This document shows, piece after piece, positions 33,680 through 46,385 of a stretch of DNA of 64,000 bases. Under the pieces are notes generated by a model, which was not told the origin of the DNA, ran no database searches, and saw nothing but the letters and a program-made list of their open reading frames with translations. The translations under genes were made by a program, and so were the position numbers. The stretch comes from Adiantum capillus-veneris (taxonomy: Eukaryota; Streptophyta; Polypodiopsida; Polypodiales; Pteridaceae), in contig CM043960.1 of the NCBI GenBank assembly GCA_014529385.2, positions 117,622,043 through 117,686,042 on the forward strand, in the 5' to 3' direction. Position 1 is the first letter of the stretch. Each line of letters opens with the position of its first letter.

Positions 33680-34740
33680 AGGCTCACTCTAGGAAGGAAT
33701 AGATTGAGAGTTAGCAAGGATAGAAGGTGAGTGAGCAGGTGAATGAGCAGCATCAATAGCATGAGGGACTGAGGGTGCTTGGTCATGCTCAGGTCGGTGT
33801 TGGATGATGGACTAGGGGTTGGCGAGAGGATTGCGCAGTGGATCTTCGTCCTCTTCAAAATCAAGTATAAAAAAAAAGGCTAGAGGTGGAATTATCAAAG
33901 AGAAGAGGAGAGACAACTGCAAGAACTTGTTGTGATGCTTGAGGCACTGCATCGTATCTCCAAAGTGGAGGTCGTGGTTGTGGCCTTGATTGTGGTAGGA
34001 GAAATGTATTGGAGGCTCATTCAGCACGTGTCTACATAAGATTGATCATAGTTTGAATCACCGTCATCCCGAATACCTCGACTTGGACATCAAAATAATA
34101 TTCCAAGCTCCTTCCCTACAAAAGAAATATCTACCTTAAGTAAATATATGCAAAAATCCTTAAAGGATTGAAAAAGAAAAAGAGTGCACTTACAATTTTA
34201 TGCTCCTCTGCATAAATGCGCTCTAATAGAAGCTTTGCTTCCAAGAACTCTCCATCCTCAAGAACTCAGCATGTATTCCAAAATATTGTCCTGGGTCAAT
34301 TCTTCCCAAGCAGCCACACCATTTTTGAACATACCTGTAGGACATAGCAGTAGATGGTGATGACATGTTGCATATAATTTGCAAAATCAATCAACAAAAA
34401 ACTACCTTCGGACATTCTCATGAATCCCGTGCAAAGAGTTTTCAAGGTAGAAATGCTTGCGCTTGATGTCCAGTCAAACAAGGATCCAGTGTGAACTATT
34501 TGCAAAAAATTAGGCATTATGCTGCTATTCATAGTAGACAGAATATTGAAATAGTGATAAAATAGACAAAACTTACTCTTCATTGTAAGCTAGAAGAAAA
34601 ACGTGGACTGTGTCCATGTTGATTGATTGAAACCATCAATGACATCGATTAAGGAAGTGACCTCCAAGGTTAGCACCATTGCTACCTTGGATTGGCGATT
34701 CCACAGTGTAAATTTAGCGACAAGCATGCTGCAAATTGGT
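33680..34740 (-). pseudogene. Degraded multi-exon gene, family unknown
   Basis: On the minus strand several short coding-like pieces are separated by intron-like AT-rich stretches with GT/AG borders: TLEVTSLIDVIDGF (near 34650), DIKRKHFYLENSLHGIHENV (near 34440), NGVAAWEELTQDNILEYML (near 34290) followed in another frame by EAKLLLERIYAEEHKI (near 34210), and a Pro/Gln/Arg-rich piece near 33950. Stops and frame changes are present. I do not recognise the protein. Confidence 0.3.
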
Positions 34741-34916
34741 AAAATTTAAGGAGTACCCCAAACATGTTAGAATCACAAAAGAATCTCTGCAAACAAAAAT
34801 GTACGTACACCAGTTTGAGGGCTAAAAAAACTATTTCAAAGTTTCCAACCCTTTGCTTTTCTAATATATTGAAATATTAGCACATTGACCCATATTTGGA
34901 AACTAATGTGTTTGGG

Positions 34917-35446
34917 CTAGCCCTAGAGCACAATTTATGACCCCGAAAAAAGTGTCATAAAGTGGTTGTCGCGCCACAACACGAAAAGGAGGGGGGGGGG
35001 GGGGGGGGGGGGGTGTGTGTGTGCTCTTGAGCAAACCCCCCTTTTTTGAATTGCGGTAGGACAAAATTCTAGGGCTAGAATTGGTGTGATTTTAAGCCCT
35101 ATATTGATGTTTTTTGACATCTAGGATGCAATGGTGGGGTCATTTTTCTCATTTGAGCTCTTCTACTATGAGTTTGGAGACTTGTAATCTTTGGGTCTTT
35201 ACCTTTACAAGTCTCCAAACTCATAGTAGAAGGGCTTAAATGAGGAAAATGGCCCTATCTTTGCGTCCTTAACATCGTAAAACATTAACATAGGCCTTAA
35301 AATCACCCCAATATGATCCCTAGAGGTTTGTCTCTCTACAATGCAAAAAAGGGAGGATTTCTCTTGAGCACCCCCTTCTTTTTTGCGTTGTGACGTGACA
35401 ACCAATTTATGAAACTTTTTTGGGGTTAAGGACTTTTAACGCTAAC
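34917..35446. mobile_element. Foldback / MITE-like element, about 530 bp
   Basis: Two arms of about 250 bases form an imperfect inverted repeat. The inner 27 bases (35161-35187 and 35205-35231) are perfectly complementary around a 17-base loop. Outer arms pair through GACCCCGAAAAAAGT.TCATAAA.TGGTTGTC. A run of 23 G (34991-35013) has expanded in the left arm. No target duplication was resolved. Confidence 0.75.
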
Positions 35447-35664
35447 CTTTGGAGGTCTTTTAAGCTCCATTATCTGCACATTGCTCTTTGGTAGACCATC
35501 AGGCTTTTTGGACCCTTAATGAGATGTAGACTTCTCCCCTTTTGGTCCCATGCTGAGATAGGTCTAAAAGCACATATGTATATTATAACTCTTGTTCCCA
35601 TTCATTTTCTCACAATAAATGATCAATTTAATATGAGAAAATCATTTGGGATAGGTAGATATTA

Positions 35665-36178
35665 GATTTTATGACAGGTGGCCTACAAAACATCCATTGG
35701 AATGACACCTTACAATATGGTGTTTGATCTTAATGCCATTCTATCCATTGAATTCTTAATCCCAAGTTTAAGATTAGCTAAGCAATTAGAGTGAACAAGT
35801 CATGAATTTTCATCAAGAGTAGATGATTTGGAAAGGCTAGATGAGCTACGCCTTCAGGTTGTAGCATCTATCTATGCTTCGAAAAGACACCAAAAAGAGT
35901 TCTTCGATAAGCATGTGTCGTCAAAAGAATTCAAAATAGGGGACTACGTCTTGGTGAAACAACATACTAGAAAACTCAAAAAGCGAGGAATGGGACCCTT
36001 TGTGATAAATAAATTGTCACCTAGTGGGGTTATAAAACTTGCGACATTGGAAGGAGAAGAAATGCTTAACTGGATTAATGGATGCAGGCTCAAAAAGTAT
36101 CATCTACCACTAAACCAAGAATGCTACAAAATAAAGAACACCAAAACAAACAATCTCACTTTAAATAATACAAATTAA
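35665..36178 (+). pseudogene. Ty3/gypsy integrase C-terminal fragment
   Basis: The last part of a gypsy integrase: target-site region with MTPYNMVFG, then a helical linker (LDELRLQVVASIY), the GDYVLVKQHTRK / GPFVINKLSPSGVI GPY-type module, and the NWINGCRLKKYH end. The first about 160 bases carry stops; 35828-36178 is open and ends at TAA. No LTR is attached. A MITE sits 40 bases downstream. Confidence 0.75.
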
Positions 36179-36218
36179 AATCTCATGCATGTACTCACTA
36201 TAGTTTATTGACTAGAAA

Positions 36219-36491
36219 CTCGGGGAGGTCACCTAAGAAAAATGTAACCTAGGCTATCACGTGAGTTCAACAGAAGGGTATTTAAAGTTCTTGAAACTTA
36301 CAGAAATATTTATATAGAAGGATACTACATTTTCAAATTTAAAAAAACTTAAAGATTTTCAAAGAAAAGGGTACATTATATTCCTCAAAAAATTCACAGA
36401 TGGGGGGTTTTACAAACATGTCTTGAATGCACGTGATATTGTAGTTGTACACGTAGTGACCCCCCCCCCCCCCCCCACCCCACCCCACCCC
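36219..36491. mobile_element. Mutator-type MITE, copy 1 (273 bp)
   Basis: Exact 9-bp target duplication GACTAGAAA (36210-36218 and 36492-36500) flanks an element starting CTCGGGGAGGTCACC and ending in an expanded C-run. 9-bp duplications are typical of Mutator-like elements. The interior matches the copies at 43454 and 55702. There is no coding capacity. Confidence 0.88.
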
Positions 36492-36500
36492 GACTAGAAA

Positions 36501-37480
36501 CTACCTTTCCCTCTTAAGATAAGATTTCTTTCCCTTGCTTCATAAAAGGACTATGTCTCTTGCTCATCGTTTTCTTATCAAGAAAATGAACATAACTAGA
36601 AAAGATATAGCAAGAATCATACAAGTGTAACTTTCTCTCTAACTACCACTTATCATCCTAGCAGTGAGACTCACAATTATTTTTCTTGATTTTCTTGGAT
36701 AGACGCTCGATCAACCTATTTCATATGGTAGAACATAAGTATGTTTTTAGTAATACAATAATTACATGCATAAATGAGAGTAGAGAGAGATTTTCATAAG
36801 GCAATGTATACGTGTGTGTGTGTGTGTGTGTGTGAATAGAGAGGAAGAGAGACATCATCTTACTAGTGGCTTGAGGGTGCTTGAATCCACATTAGTATCT
36901 TCCTTTCCTCTCATAATAGCATAGCTGCATGCATCCACATACTTTTTGGTCTATTATATTGCATGTTAACATGACAAAAAGAGTGAACTTTATAAAGTTA
37001 TTTTTGTATCGAATGGAGGGACCTGCACACACCCTCATTTACCACTAGCGCTTTGCACAATGACTAAATTAACAAAATCACATGGCTTTTGTTAAGACAT
37101 TAGGAGTAACTTTTTCCAACCTCTTGAGATTAGCATGTAGTGCAAGGTGGCGTGGTGTATATTGTGGAATATGAGCAAACCTCTCCCCAACTATATGGAT
37201 TTGAACATGGGGAATGTTGGAGCATAACGACAAGAATTTGCATTGCAAATTAACATGAAATAATATCATGGCATAATGAAGCTAAAACATAGAGTAATAA
37301 CCATTTCAATCATAACAAATTATCACCAAAAATCACCATGGATTCACTCTTTCAATCATAACAAATATATATCATAAAAGAGTGCCATGGCATCATGCAA
37401 AAAGCATCTAAATCATTGTGAATCAATGTGAAACAATATAAAATTCCACATAGAAATAACTATTTCATGAAGAAATTTGA
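36501..37480. other. No gene seen
   Basis: AT-rich spacer with a (TG)n tract at about 36811-36833. Confidence 0.6.
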
Positions 37481-37804
37481 ACATTAGATGTATTTGCAGA
37501 GGTAGCTGCAAAATTGGGCTTGGAAGCACTTGACAAGATTAAACTACAAATGATAGCTGATGCATTTTTGACAAAGAAAGTTTCTGTCACAGAAGCTACT
37601 TTGAATTGCTTGCAAATTCTAGTCATAACAAAACGGGATGTTGTATTCTACATTGATTCATCGTCTCCAAAACTTACACAACATATCATGTCCAAATCAC
37701 ACAAAGTTGTGATGCACCCTGCCAATTTTTATTCTGCTAGACCAACCACCCTTGAAAACTTAACATTCTTCAAGTACCATAAAAACCACATTGTCACGTC
37801 TTGA
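37481..37804 (+). pseudogene. Possible last exon or gene fragment, family unknown
   Basis: A 107-codon frame follows a stop at 37478-37480 and ends with TGA at 37802-37804. It has no in-frame ATG near its start. The product is helical with an alternating hydrophobic strand (VVFYIDSSSP) and a Lys/His-rich end. The character is protein-like and unlike the AT-rich flanks. I could not name a family. Confidence 0.3.
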
Positions 37805-37905
37805 CTCTTCGCAGAGTGCACAATCCATACCTTTGCTTGACAGCTAAGGCTATGCCATGGCTCTACCACCCCAAATCATTAGGGAAAATTTGGACTCTCA
37901 AAGGG

Positions 37906-38839
37906 TGTCATAATAACTAATATCTAATTCTCCTAAATGATTTTCTCATGTTGAAGTGATAATTTGATATGGGGAAGTACCAGGGGAGAAAAAGCTAGAA
38001 TATTGGTTAGGCTAGCATAACGGTCACAGTAGGGATCCAAAGGGGGGGCCATCTTCAAAAGAGCAATGTGCATCAATGGGCTTCAAAGAGCCTAAGGTTC
38101 AGCCCATTAAGACTTTCAAAATCCTAAGGTTCCAAAATTCAAAGGTAATGTCCAATGGTCAAACATTAGCTTCTCAAGCTTTAGTGGAAAGTTCATCATC
38201 TACTCCAAGCTTGTGAGAAGGGAGACCTACACCAACAAATCTTTTCTTTGTGATGCAAATCCAACCAGAAGCCAAGCTCCAATGCATGCTCATATCCTCT
38301 ACCTTGCTAATTACTAAGCTATACTAAGCTATTATGAGTGATTATGTGAGGAGACATACTTCTTTCTCGTAAGAATACTCCTTCTTCCTCTTGATCTACT
38401 CCCATACCGTGTTAGCTCTCACCATCTTCAAAGGTGTGTGAGGTCTTGGGTCTGAGACCGTGAGGAAATTGATGTTGTGTTTTACAAGTGTGAGCTTGGT
38501 GCTTGAAGCTTCCATCTTCATTGCACGAGCAAGTTATTGAAGGAATACAAAGTATTGTATTGTAAAATGTCTCCCTTGATGGGGGAAACTTAAATTACAA
38601 AGCCTTTTGGAGGGGGGACCGACTCCATGTAAATCCGGTCCTCAACTGTTGTCAATAGCTTAATTTCTCTCTCTTCTTAAAGTATTGTTCATGCCTATCT
38701 AACTAGGTGTTATGCTTTTGTTGCTCTCTCCATCCAAGCACTCTTGTTATGCTCATTCGGAATCTATTCTTAATGAAATTCTCACTACACCTATGTTATT
38801 TTCTGCTACACACAAGTTACTAGACCATTAAATGTTACA
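37906..38839 (+). repeat. 5' LTR (934 bp, internally deleted)
   Basis: Compared with the 3' LTR it lacks about 630 bases (corresponding to roughly 45030-45670). The outer parts align closely. Confidence 0.88.
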
Positions 38840-38840
38840 T

Positions 38841-38852
38841 TAACATCAGAGC
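38841..38852 (+). promoter_or_regulatory. Primer-binding site of the gypsy element
   Basis: TAACATCAGAGC, one base after the 5' LTR. The last eight bases match the tRNA-iMet-type site ATCAGAGC. Confidence 0.65.
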
Positions 38853-39248
38853 ACAAGGTTTCTCTTTTCTTGGTCAAGAAGAGAGGTCCTCAAGATAACT
38901 ATAAATGGTTGGTATTATTAATTGCAATTGAGTAAGTAGAATAGAGGTTTTTCAGTCTTGTAGTGCGCCTGCTTTGTGCAGATAACGGGGCATCACCATC
39001 AAGAGCTATGGTCTTAATACTGGAGTCCTACCCTATGGGCTTAACCACTTTTGAGCTATTAGAAGCTTGACATGAGCCGGTACTGTTTTGGTGGTGAAAG
39101 ACCCTCTCTTCTATTCCTTGCAATTAATGATATTCGAGCCATGGGTATAGGATCTTGAGTGCTTTTCTAAAGGGGTTAAGAGGAGTAGCAATGAGGGCTT
39201 GAAGTGCCAAAGTACACTTAAAAATTCTACAACTAAAAGTTGTTAGAA

Positions 39249-40766
39249 TGGCTGACAATAGTAAAGAGAGTGAAATGAATGTTGATAGCTTTGATTTTGC
39301 TTATGAACAAGCTACTAATGATGCTCCTATGCTTGTTAATTACCTTGTTTCTAGGCTTCAACAAGCCATGGGCAAGCCATCCCTCCAAAGTGAAGTGCAG
39401 CGGTAGCTACGTGCTCATGGGATTCTCCAAACTCCCCACCAAGAAGAGAGAGTACCTAGGAAGCCTCCTTGTGAGACTTCCAAAAGAGGCCTCTCTCTGA
39501 TAAGGGAAGAAGAAGAGGATTTGTACGAAGGGCTAAAAAATCTACTACTTGACGATGCATCTCCTTCCCAGAGGAGAACTCAAGTTTCAATGGTAGAGCC
39601 CCCACCGAAGGAACGAGAAAGAAGTTAGTCTCCTGCCACCTCGACGGATATGGCTCCATGAAGACGGCGGGCAAAATGCTCTCCAATACCCCCTGAATGG
39701 AGAAGACCATCGCACACTTCTCCACACAAAAAGGGACGACAGAAAACAAGAGAAGAAAAAGGCAAGAAAGATGTCACCCTCTTCTCCATCTTCTTCATCC
39801 TCTTCCTCTTATGAAGAAAGTGATGGTGCAAACAAGGAGGAATAAGGGAAGAAAAAGCCGAGAAAGAGGTCACCCTCTTCTCCATCCTCCTCAAATTCTT
39901 CCTCTTCTGAAGAAAGTGATGATGTAGCTTTTGAACCACCAAAAAGAAGAGGCCATAGGAAATCCCATGCCGCGTGGAGGAGGTCATCCAAGCTCAAAAA
40001 AGTTCAAAAAGGGAGGAAAGAACATTTCTTTTCTTACCTATGATGGCACCTTTGCTGCTACAGACAAAGTCTTGGCCTTCATTCAACAATTTGATGCGGC
40101 GTTTGGAGATGAGGGCTTCACAGAGTCCTCTAAGGTACGCCATGTAGCTATGCATTTTCAAAAGTCCTCCAGGCAATTTTGGTCTAGCCTACGGGAAAAT
40201 GGTGAAGCTCCACGAACATGGAAAGCTCTAAGAGCTTCCATCATGAAGCAGTTTTTGGCTACTGATGCCAAAGACAAAGTACTCACCGAATGGCGAAGCT
40301 TGAAGCTCTCTCCCTACGAATCTATTCATAAATATGTAGATAAGTTTTGGGACATACATCTCAAAGTCACTGTCTTCAAAAGATGGATTTTGGAGAACAA
40401 AAACAACAATTTTGTGCGGGTCTAACTGAAGATATGGTAGAATATGTTAACTCCCAAAGGCTACGCACCATATCTACGGTCATACACCATACCATGGTGG
40501 CTTCATTAATCAATTTCCAACAAGGGACTAAGAGAAATCTTAAGCCCACAGAGAACAAGGACCATAATAACGAGCCCAAGGGGAAGGGAAATGCCCAAAA
40601 GTATCCTAAAGGCAATGCCAACAACAAAGCTAAGCACAAGGGAGTTTATAAGGGCAAAATTAAACTCTCTCCTGAAGAGCTTAAGCGTTATCGTAAAGAT
40701 AACGACTGTTTCAAATGCGGGGAGCAAGGGCATGCTTATCGTGCTTGTCCACACGAGAATACATGA
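39249..40766 (+). pseudogene. Gypsy gag with zinc knuckle
   Basis: From ATG 39249 the N-terminal part is Ser/Lys/Glu-rich and broken by stops. The capsid-like Retrotrans_gag region is at 39990-40400 (FSWS-type helix FWSSLRENG, TWKALRASIMKQFL). The frame slips near 40380 and continues with a basic linker and a CX2CX4HX4C knuckle (CFKCGEQGHAYRAC, about 40709-40750). A stop follows at 40764-40766. Confidence 0.8.
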
Positions 40767-43700
40767 AATGAGCCTCCTAGAGCTACCTTGGTTGAAATCC
40801 AGGAAGAGGATGCTCACCACAAAGGATCTCCTCTATTCCATGCTTGGGGAAAGGTAAGAGAACATAATGCTTTTATTTTCTTTGACCCTAATTCTACTCA
40901 CAATCTCATATCCACAGAGTTGGCCACCAAGCTAGGCATCCAAGCCTACTAGATGGGAGATGTCCTACCAATGGTGCTTTCAAGGGGCAAGAAGCTTCAG
41001 TCACTCCCTTAATTGGGAAATTGAGGCTCCATGTCCAAAGCTATGTGGACAAGGAGGGCTTCTTTATCTCTCCTCTCAAGCATGAGGATGTAATCCTAGG
41101 GGCACCATAGTTTGATCACATGACTACCAATGCTAAATTCCCAGAAAGGGAAATCTACTTTAGGTTCAGGGAAAAAGATATGTACATAGATGCTAAGGAG
41201 TTGGGTAACACCATACCCACTGTACATATGCAAACTTTCAATAAGTCAATAAAGAGCTCTATTTTTGTGATCATGATTTTTGTCAAATATTCTCAAAATA
41301 AATCTAATGCTTTAGCAAAAGAAAATATAAACAATCACAAGGAATCAGATTTATCCAATTTTCTCAAGGGATTTCAAGATGTTTTTATTGATGACATCCC
41401 TTGTGAACTACCTCCTAAACGAGGCAATGATGACCATGCAATTGAACTTCTTCCAGGAAGTTCACCGCCTAATAAACCTCCTTATAGGGTTTCTCAAGCT
41501 CAACAAGAAGAGATTATGCGGCAAGTGCATGAGTTAGTTGAGAAGGGCATGGTTAGGCCTAGCTCATCTCCATTTTGTTCACCCGTGTTATTAGTGCAAA
41601 AGAAAGATGGCACATATTGTATGTGTGTCGACTATAGAGCACTAAATAGGATAACTATCAAGAATAGGTTTCCCATTCCACGAGTAGAAGACCTATTTGA
41701 TAAGCTACAAGGGTCGACCTACTTTAGTAGGATTGACCTAAAAAGTGGCTACCATCAAATAAGGATAGTTGATCAAGACATTGTAAAGACTGCATTTCGC
41801 ACTATGTTTGGTCTTTACGAATACATTGTCATGCCTTTTGGCTTGACCAACGCACCAACCACATTTAACCACTTGACGAAGAAGCTATTTTGGCCTCACC
41901 GAACCTTTACTGGAGTGTTTTTTGATGATATAATCATCTACTCTAATTCATTAGAGGAACACAAGCAACATCTCCAAGTAATATTTCAAGTCTTACGAGA
42001 GAATACACTTTACATTAATCGAAAGAAAAGTGAGTTTTTCTTACAAGAGATTTAGTATTTAGGTCACATTATCTCTTAGATGGCATCCAAATGGATCCAT
42101 CAAAGCTAGAGGTAATAAAAGGATGGCCTAATCCAAGGAATCTACATGCACTAAGAAGATTTATAGGTATGTGTGCATACTATAGACGCTTAATAGAAAA
42201 GTCCTCACAGATCGCGGGACCATTACATGTACATGGTCTGCCAAGGAGAAAAATTATTTCAAAAAGCTTATCTCTCAACCGGTGCTTACACTATTGGATC
42301 TTTCAAAGCCATTTGAGGTCCAATGCGACACTTGTGGTGATTGCCTTGGGGCTGTTTTGCTCCAAGAAGGGCACGGCATAGCCTATGAAAGTCGAAGGAT
42401 CGACCCTGTTGAGCAATCTCTAGGCATAAATGAAAAGAAACTACTCACAGTTCTACATGCCTTAGACTTGTGGAAGCACTATTTATTGGGGACTCCTTTC
42501 ATTGTGCGGACGGATGACCAAAGCCTTAAGTACTTCATGACGCAGACCAAGCTCTCCAACCAAAAAATGAGGTGGGAAATTTTTCTTTTGCAATTTCATT
42601 TTTATATTGCTCACATTGTTGGCAAGCATAATCAAGTAGTCGATGCACTCTCAAGACGATCGAGAGTGAATGCGGTTTCCATAGAAACTCACAATGATCT
42701 ATCTTCTATGATAGATGAGTACGCTATTGATCCCGATTTTAGACATGTGATTTCAGCCCTTGCACTAGGGAAGAAAGAGGAACCATTTACTTTACAAGAT
42801 GGTTATCTTCTCTATGGCAATAGACTATGCGTTACTAACTCACTACGTGAGAAAGTAATGTATAAATCTCATCATGCTCCTCCTTATGCGGGGCATAGAG
42901 GGATTCAGTCTACCCTAAAAGGGATAGAAATATAGTTCTACTAGCTTGGCATGAAAGTAAACATACAAGAGTATGTTTCTAAATGTGTGGTATGCCAAAA
43001 GACGAAGTTTGTAGAGGGAAGCAACTTGGATTGCTTCAACCTTTGCCAATCCCTAATTCATCATGGCAGAGCATATCCATGAATTTTATCTTTGGATTGC
43101 CTAAGTCTATCCATGGGAATATGAAAATATGGACGATAGTAGATAGGTTCAACAAACAAGCTCATTTTATGCATGTCAAAAAGACTATCAAAGCCCATCA
43201 AATGGCAACCCTCTTCATATCACAAATCTTCAAGTACCATGGCTTGCCAATGTCCATAGTGTCGGATAGAGATCCTAGAATGATCAATAATTACTGGAAC
43301 GTCCTCTTTGAGAATTTAGGGACAAGGCTAAACTTCTCTTCGGCCTATCACCCTCAAACGGATGGCCAATGTGAAATAGCTAGCCTAACAATTCTTGATC
43401 TTCTAAAAGCTTACGTAACGGAAGTAGATCAAAGGTCCCAATGGGAGAAGTACCTCGGGGGGTTCACTATGTGTAAAACTACCATATCACGTGCGTTCAA
43501 AACATGTTTGTAAAACTCCTTATCTGTGAATTTTGTTAAGAATATAATGTGCCCTTTTCTTTTAAAATTTGTAAGTTTTTTTCAAATTTGAAAAAAGAAT
43601 GCCCTTTTGTATATATATTTTTGTAAGTTTCAAGAACTTTAAATACCTTTCTGTTGAACTCACGTGATAGGTTACATTTTTATTAGGTGACCTACCCGGG

Positions 43701-44408
43701 AGAAGTACTTACCCTTAGTTGAGTAGCCTACAATAATACTGTACATATCTCCACGGGAAAAGAACCTTTTGAGGTAATTGAGGGAAGACCCAAAAGCCCC
43801 CTGCTACTTAATGTACACGGGAAGATCTCGCTGCAGATGAGTATAGTCGAGACCTACAAGAATCTTTCCAAAAGATTAAGGATGCTATCTCTATCTCACA
43901 ACAAAGGTAAAAGGATGTTGCTGATAAGCACAGAAGAGCCCAAGCCTTTAAAGAAAACGATTGGGTCTTGCTTAAATTTCCCAAGGCTTGATTAAGTCAC
44001 ACAACGAGCAAGAATCCTACGGGACACCAAAAGTACTATGCTAAATTAACAAAAAGGTACTATGGTCCCTTCTAGATTCTTAAACCAATCAATGAGATGG
44101 CCTATCAACTCAAGTTGCCCAGTCATTGGCTCATACAAAATACTTTCCATGTGAGCCTACTAAAGCCTTACAAAGGAGAAACACCTCAAGAACTAACTAT
44201 TGAAGACCCATCAGAGATCGAGGACTAAGAAGAAGTGTTGCAGCACGAGTCCATTCTCTGACATGAAGACAAGGTAATGAGAGGTGGTAAGATTATCCGA
44301 CGGTTTCTTATTAAGTTTAAGAACTATTCTTTTAAAGATGCTAGATGGATGCCAGGCATACAATTAAAAGATAACCTAAACCTTGTCAATGCTTACATGC
44401 TTCCCTAG
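40767..44408 (+). pseudogene. Gypsy pol: protease, RT, RNase H, integrase, chromodomain-like end
   Basis: Protease remnant near 40890 keeps the Asp but has Pro-Asn where Ser/Thr-Gly is expected. RT (about 41470-42050) has the finger motif KKDGTYCMCVDYRALN, DLKSGYHQI, MPFGLTNAP and catalytic FFDDIIIYS. RNase H (42280-42670) includes CDTCGDCLGAVLLQEG and TDDQSLKY. The integrase zinc finger (HHAPPYAGHRG, CVVCQKTK) and core with SDRDPRM and YHPQTDGQ follow. A MITE interrupts after QWEKYL, and pol resumes at 43709. The C terminus (near 44270-44360) reads KIIRRFLIKFKNYS, as in chromodomains. Stops near 42053, 42934 and elsewhere. Confidence 0.85.
43454..43699. mobile_element. Mutator-type MITE, copy 2 (246 bp)
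   Basis: Exact 9-bp duplication GAGAAGTAC (43445-43453 and 43700-43708) flanks CTCGGGGGGTTCAC...GGTGACCTACCCGG. It is inserted in the integrase reading frame. Removing it and one duplication restores the codons for a Glu-Lys-Tyr-Leu-Pro-Leu stretch. Confidence 0.92.
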
Positions 44409-44767
44409 AGTAAGAAAAAGTAAAAATGTTTAAAATGAACAAATTTTTTGTCTTATAAAACTCTCTTTTTCTTTATTGTGCACAAATGTTAAGAAGTATG
44501 AATGCTTAGAATCGAGTTTGCGGAGACGACGTCTTCCAAACACCAAGTAGAGCTTGTCACTCTACTGTGGAAGATTGATAGGACTAATACGCAGACATGC
44601 TTGCGGCAGCTTAGGCTCTCAAGTGCCAAATACATTAGTCATCCATTCTGGAACGATGTTGTAGGGTAAAATAGGGATCCTCTACCCGCTAGAAAAAGGA
44701 CAAATGAGTAGGGTTTATCTTCTCTACCCCATAGTCGAGGATGAGTATGATTTCAAGAGAGAGGTAA

Positions 44768-46385
44768 TGTCTTAATAACTAATTAATATCTAATTCTCCT
44801 AAATAATTTTCTCATGTTAAAGTGATCATTTAATATGGGGAAGTACCAAGGGAAAAAAATCTAGAATATTGATTAGGCTGGCAGACCGATCACAGTAGGG
44901 ATCCAAAGGGGGGGCCATATGCAAAACAGAAATGTGCATCAATGGGCTTCAAAAACCCTAAGGTTCAGCCCATTAAGACTTCCATGCTAAGGTTCCAAAA
45001 TTCAAAGGTAACGTCCAATGGTCAAACCTTAAGGTAAATTGGATGCTTGTGGGAAGACTCAAAAGTCTTCCCACATCCCTATCTAGGAGGAGGCGAGCCT
45101 TATATGTAGGGGATGAGACTAAAACACACACACTTGCAAGCTCCCTTTACACAAAGGGCATAGTGGATACATGTCAGCTCCCTAGCCCAGTTGCCCCCAA
45201 GGTGCATTCAAATGCTATTGGATGGCCATAGAGGTGGACCAATGAAAATTAGGCTAGAGTAAATTTAGTTTGATTCATTTAAAAACACTTGATAAAAGAA
45301 CCAGTAGAAATTAAACTCTCTAGAAGACTATTGGACAGTCTCCCAAGGGGTACTCCAATGAGCATTCAACAGCCCAATGGCTTGCCTGATTCCTATTGGC
45401 CAGAAGACTAAGAGGTCCAATGAGAGTTTAATTGCATTATTTAAATACCTAAAGCTCTCACAAAAGGGGAAAGGGAGACACATGTCACAAGGCTATTACT
45501 TATGCTTCTTAATTGTCATTGGCTAAGTTTTGCAAGGGCCAATAAGATGCCAGCATGAGCAAATAGCAAGAGGGGTTGACCAAGAGAGAGAGGGGGACTG
45601 ATTTTTGCAAGGCATTATCACACATACACACTCACACAATCTCATGACTGAAGTAAAGAAGACTATCTCTCCTTCTTAAGCTTTAATGGAAAGCTCATCA
45701 TCTACTCCAAGCTTGTGAGAAGGGAGGCCTACACCAACAACTCATCATCTACTCCAAGCTTGTGAGAAGGGAGGCCTACACCAACAACTCTTGGCTTTGT
45801 GATGCAAATCCAACCAAGAGCCAAACTCCAACGCATGCTCATTTCCTCTACCATTCTAATTACTAAGCTATGCTAAGCTATTATGAGTAATTAGCATACT
45901 TCTTTCTTGTCACAAGAATACTCCTTCTTCCTCTCGATCTACTCTCATACCCCGCTAGCTCTCATGATCTTCGAAGGTGTGTGAGGTCTTGGATCTGAGA
46001 CCGTGAGGGAATTGATGTGTTTTACAAGTGTGAGCTTGGTGCTTGAAGCTTCCATCTTCATTGAACCAGCAAGTTATTGAAGGAACACAAAGTATTGTAT
46101 TGTAAAATGTCTCCCTTGATGGGGGGAACCTATAATACAAAGCCTTTTGGAGGGGGGACGACGGCTCCATGCAAATCTGGTCCTCAACCGTTGTTAATAG
46201 CTTAATTTCTCTCTCTTTTTGAAGTATTGTTCATGCCTATCTAACTAGTTGTTATGTTTTTGTTGCTCTCTCAATCCAAGCATTCTTGCTATATATGCTC
46301 ATCAGGAATCTATTCTTAATGAAATGCTCACTATGTCTATGTTATTTTCCGCTACACACAAGTTACTAGACCATTAAATGTTACA
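44768..46385 (+). repeat. 3' LTR (1,618 bp)
   Basis: Preceded by the purine tract AAGAGAGAGGTAA. It contains a local tandem duplication of about 51 bases (AACTCATCATCTACTCCAAG... at about 45690-45785) absent from the 5' LTR. Confidence 0.88.

Larger units (their letters stand above)
37906..46385 (+). mobile_element. Ty3/gypsy chromovirus-like LTR retrotransposon, 8.5 kb
   Basis: LTRs at 37906-38839 and 44768-46385 both start TGTC and end ATGTTACA. A primer site follows the first and a purine tract precedes the second. Flanks AAGGG and AAGCG match at four of five bases. The interior has gag, protease, RT, RNase H, integrase and a chromodomain-like tail in the gypsy order. Multiple stops, frame changes and a MITE in integrase make it inactive. 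Confidence 0.92.
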
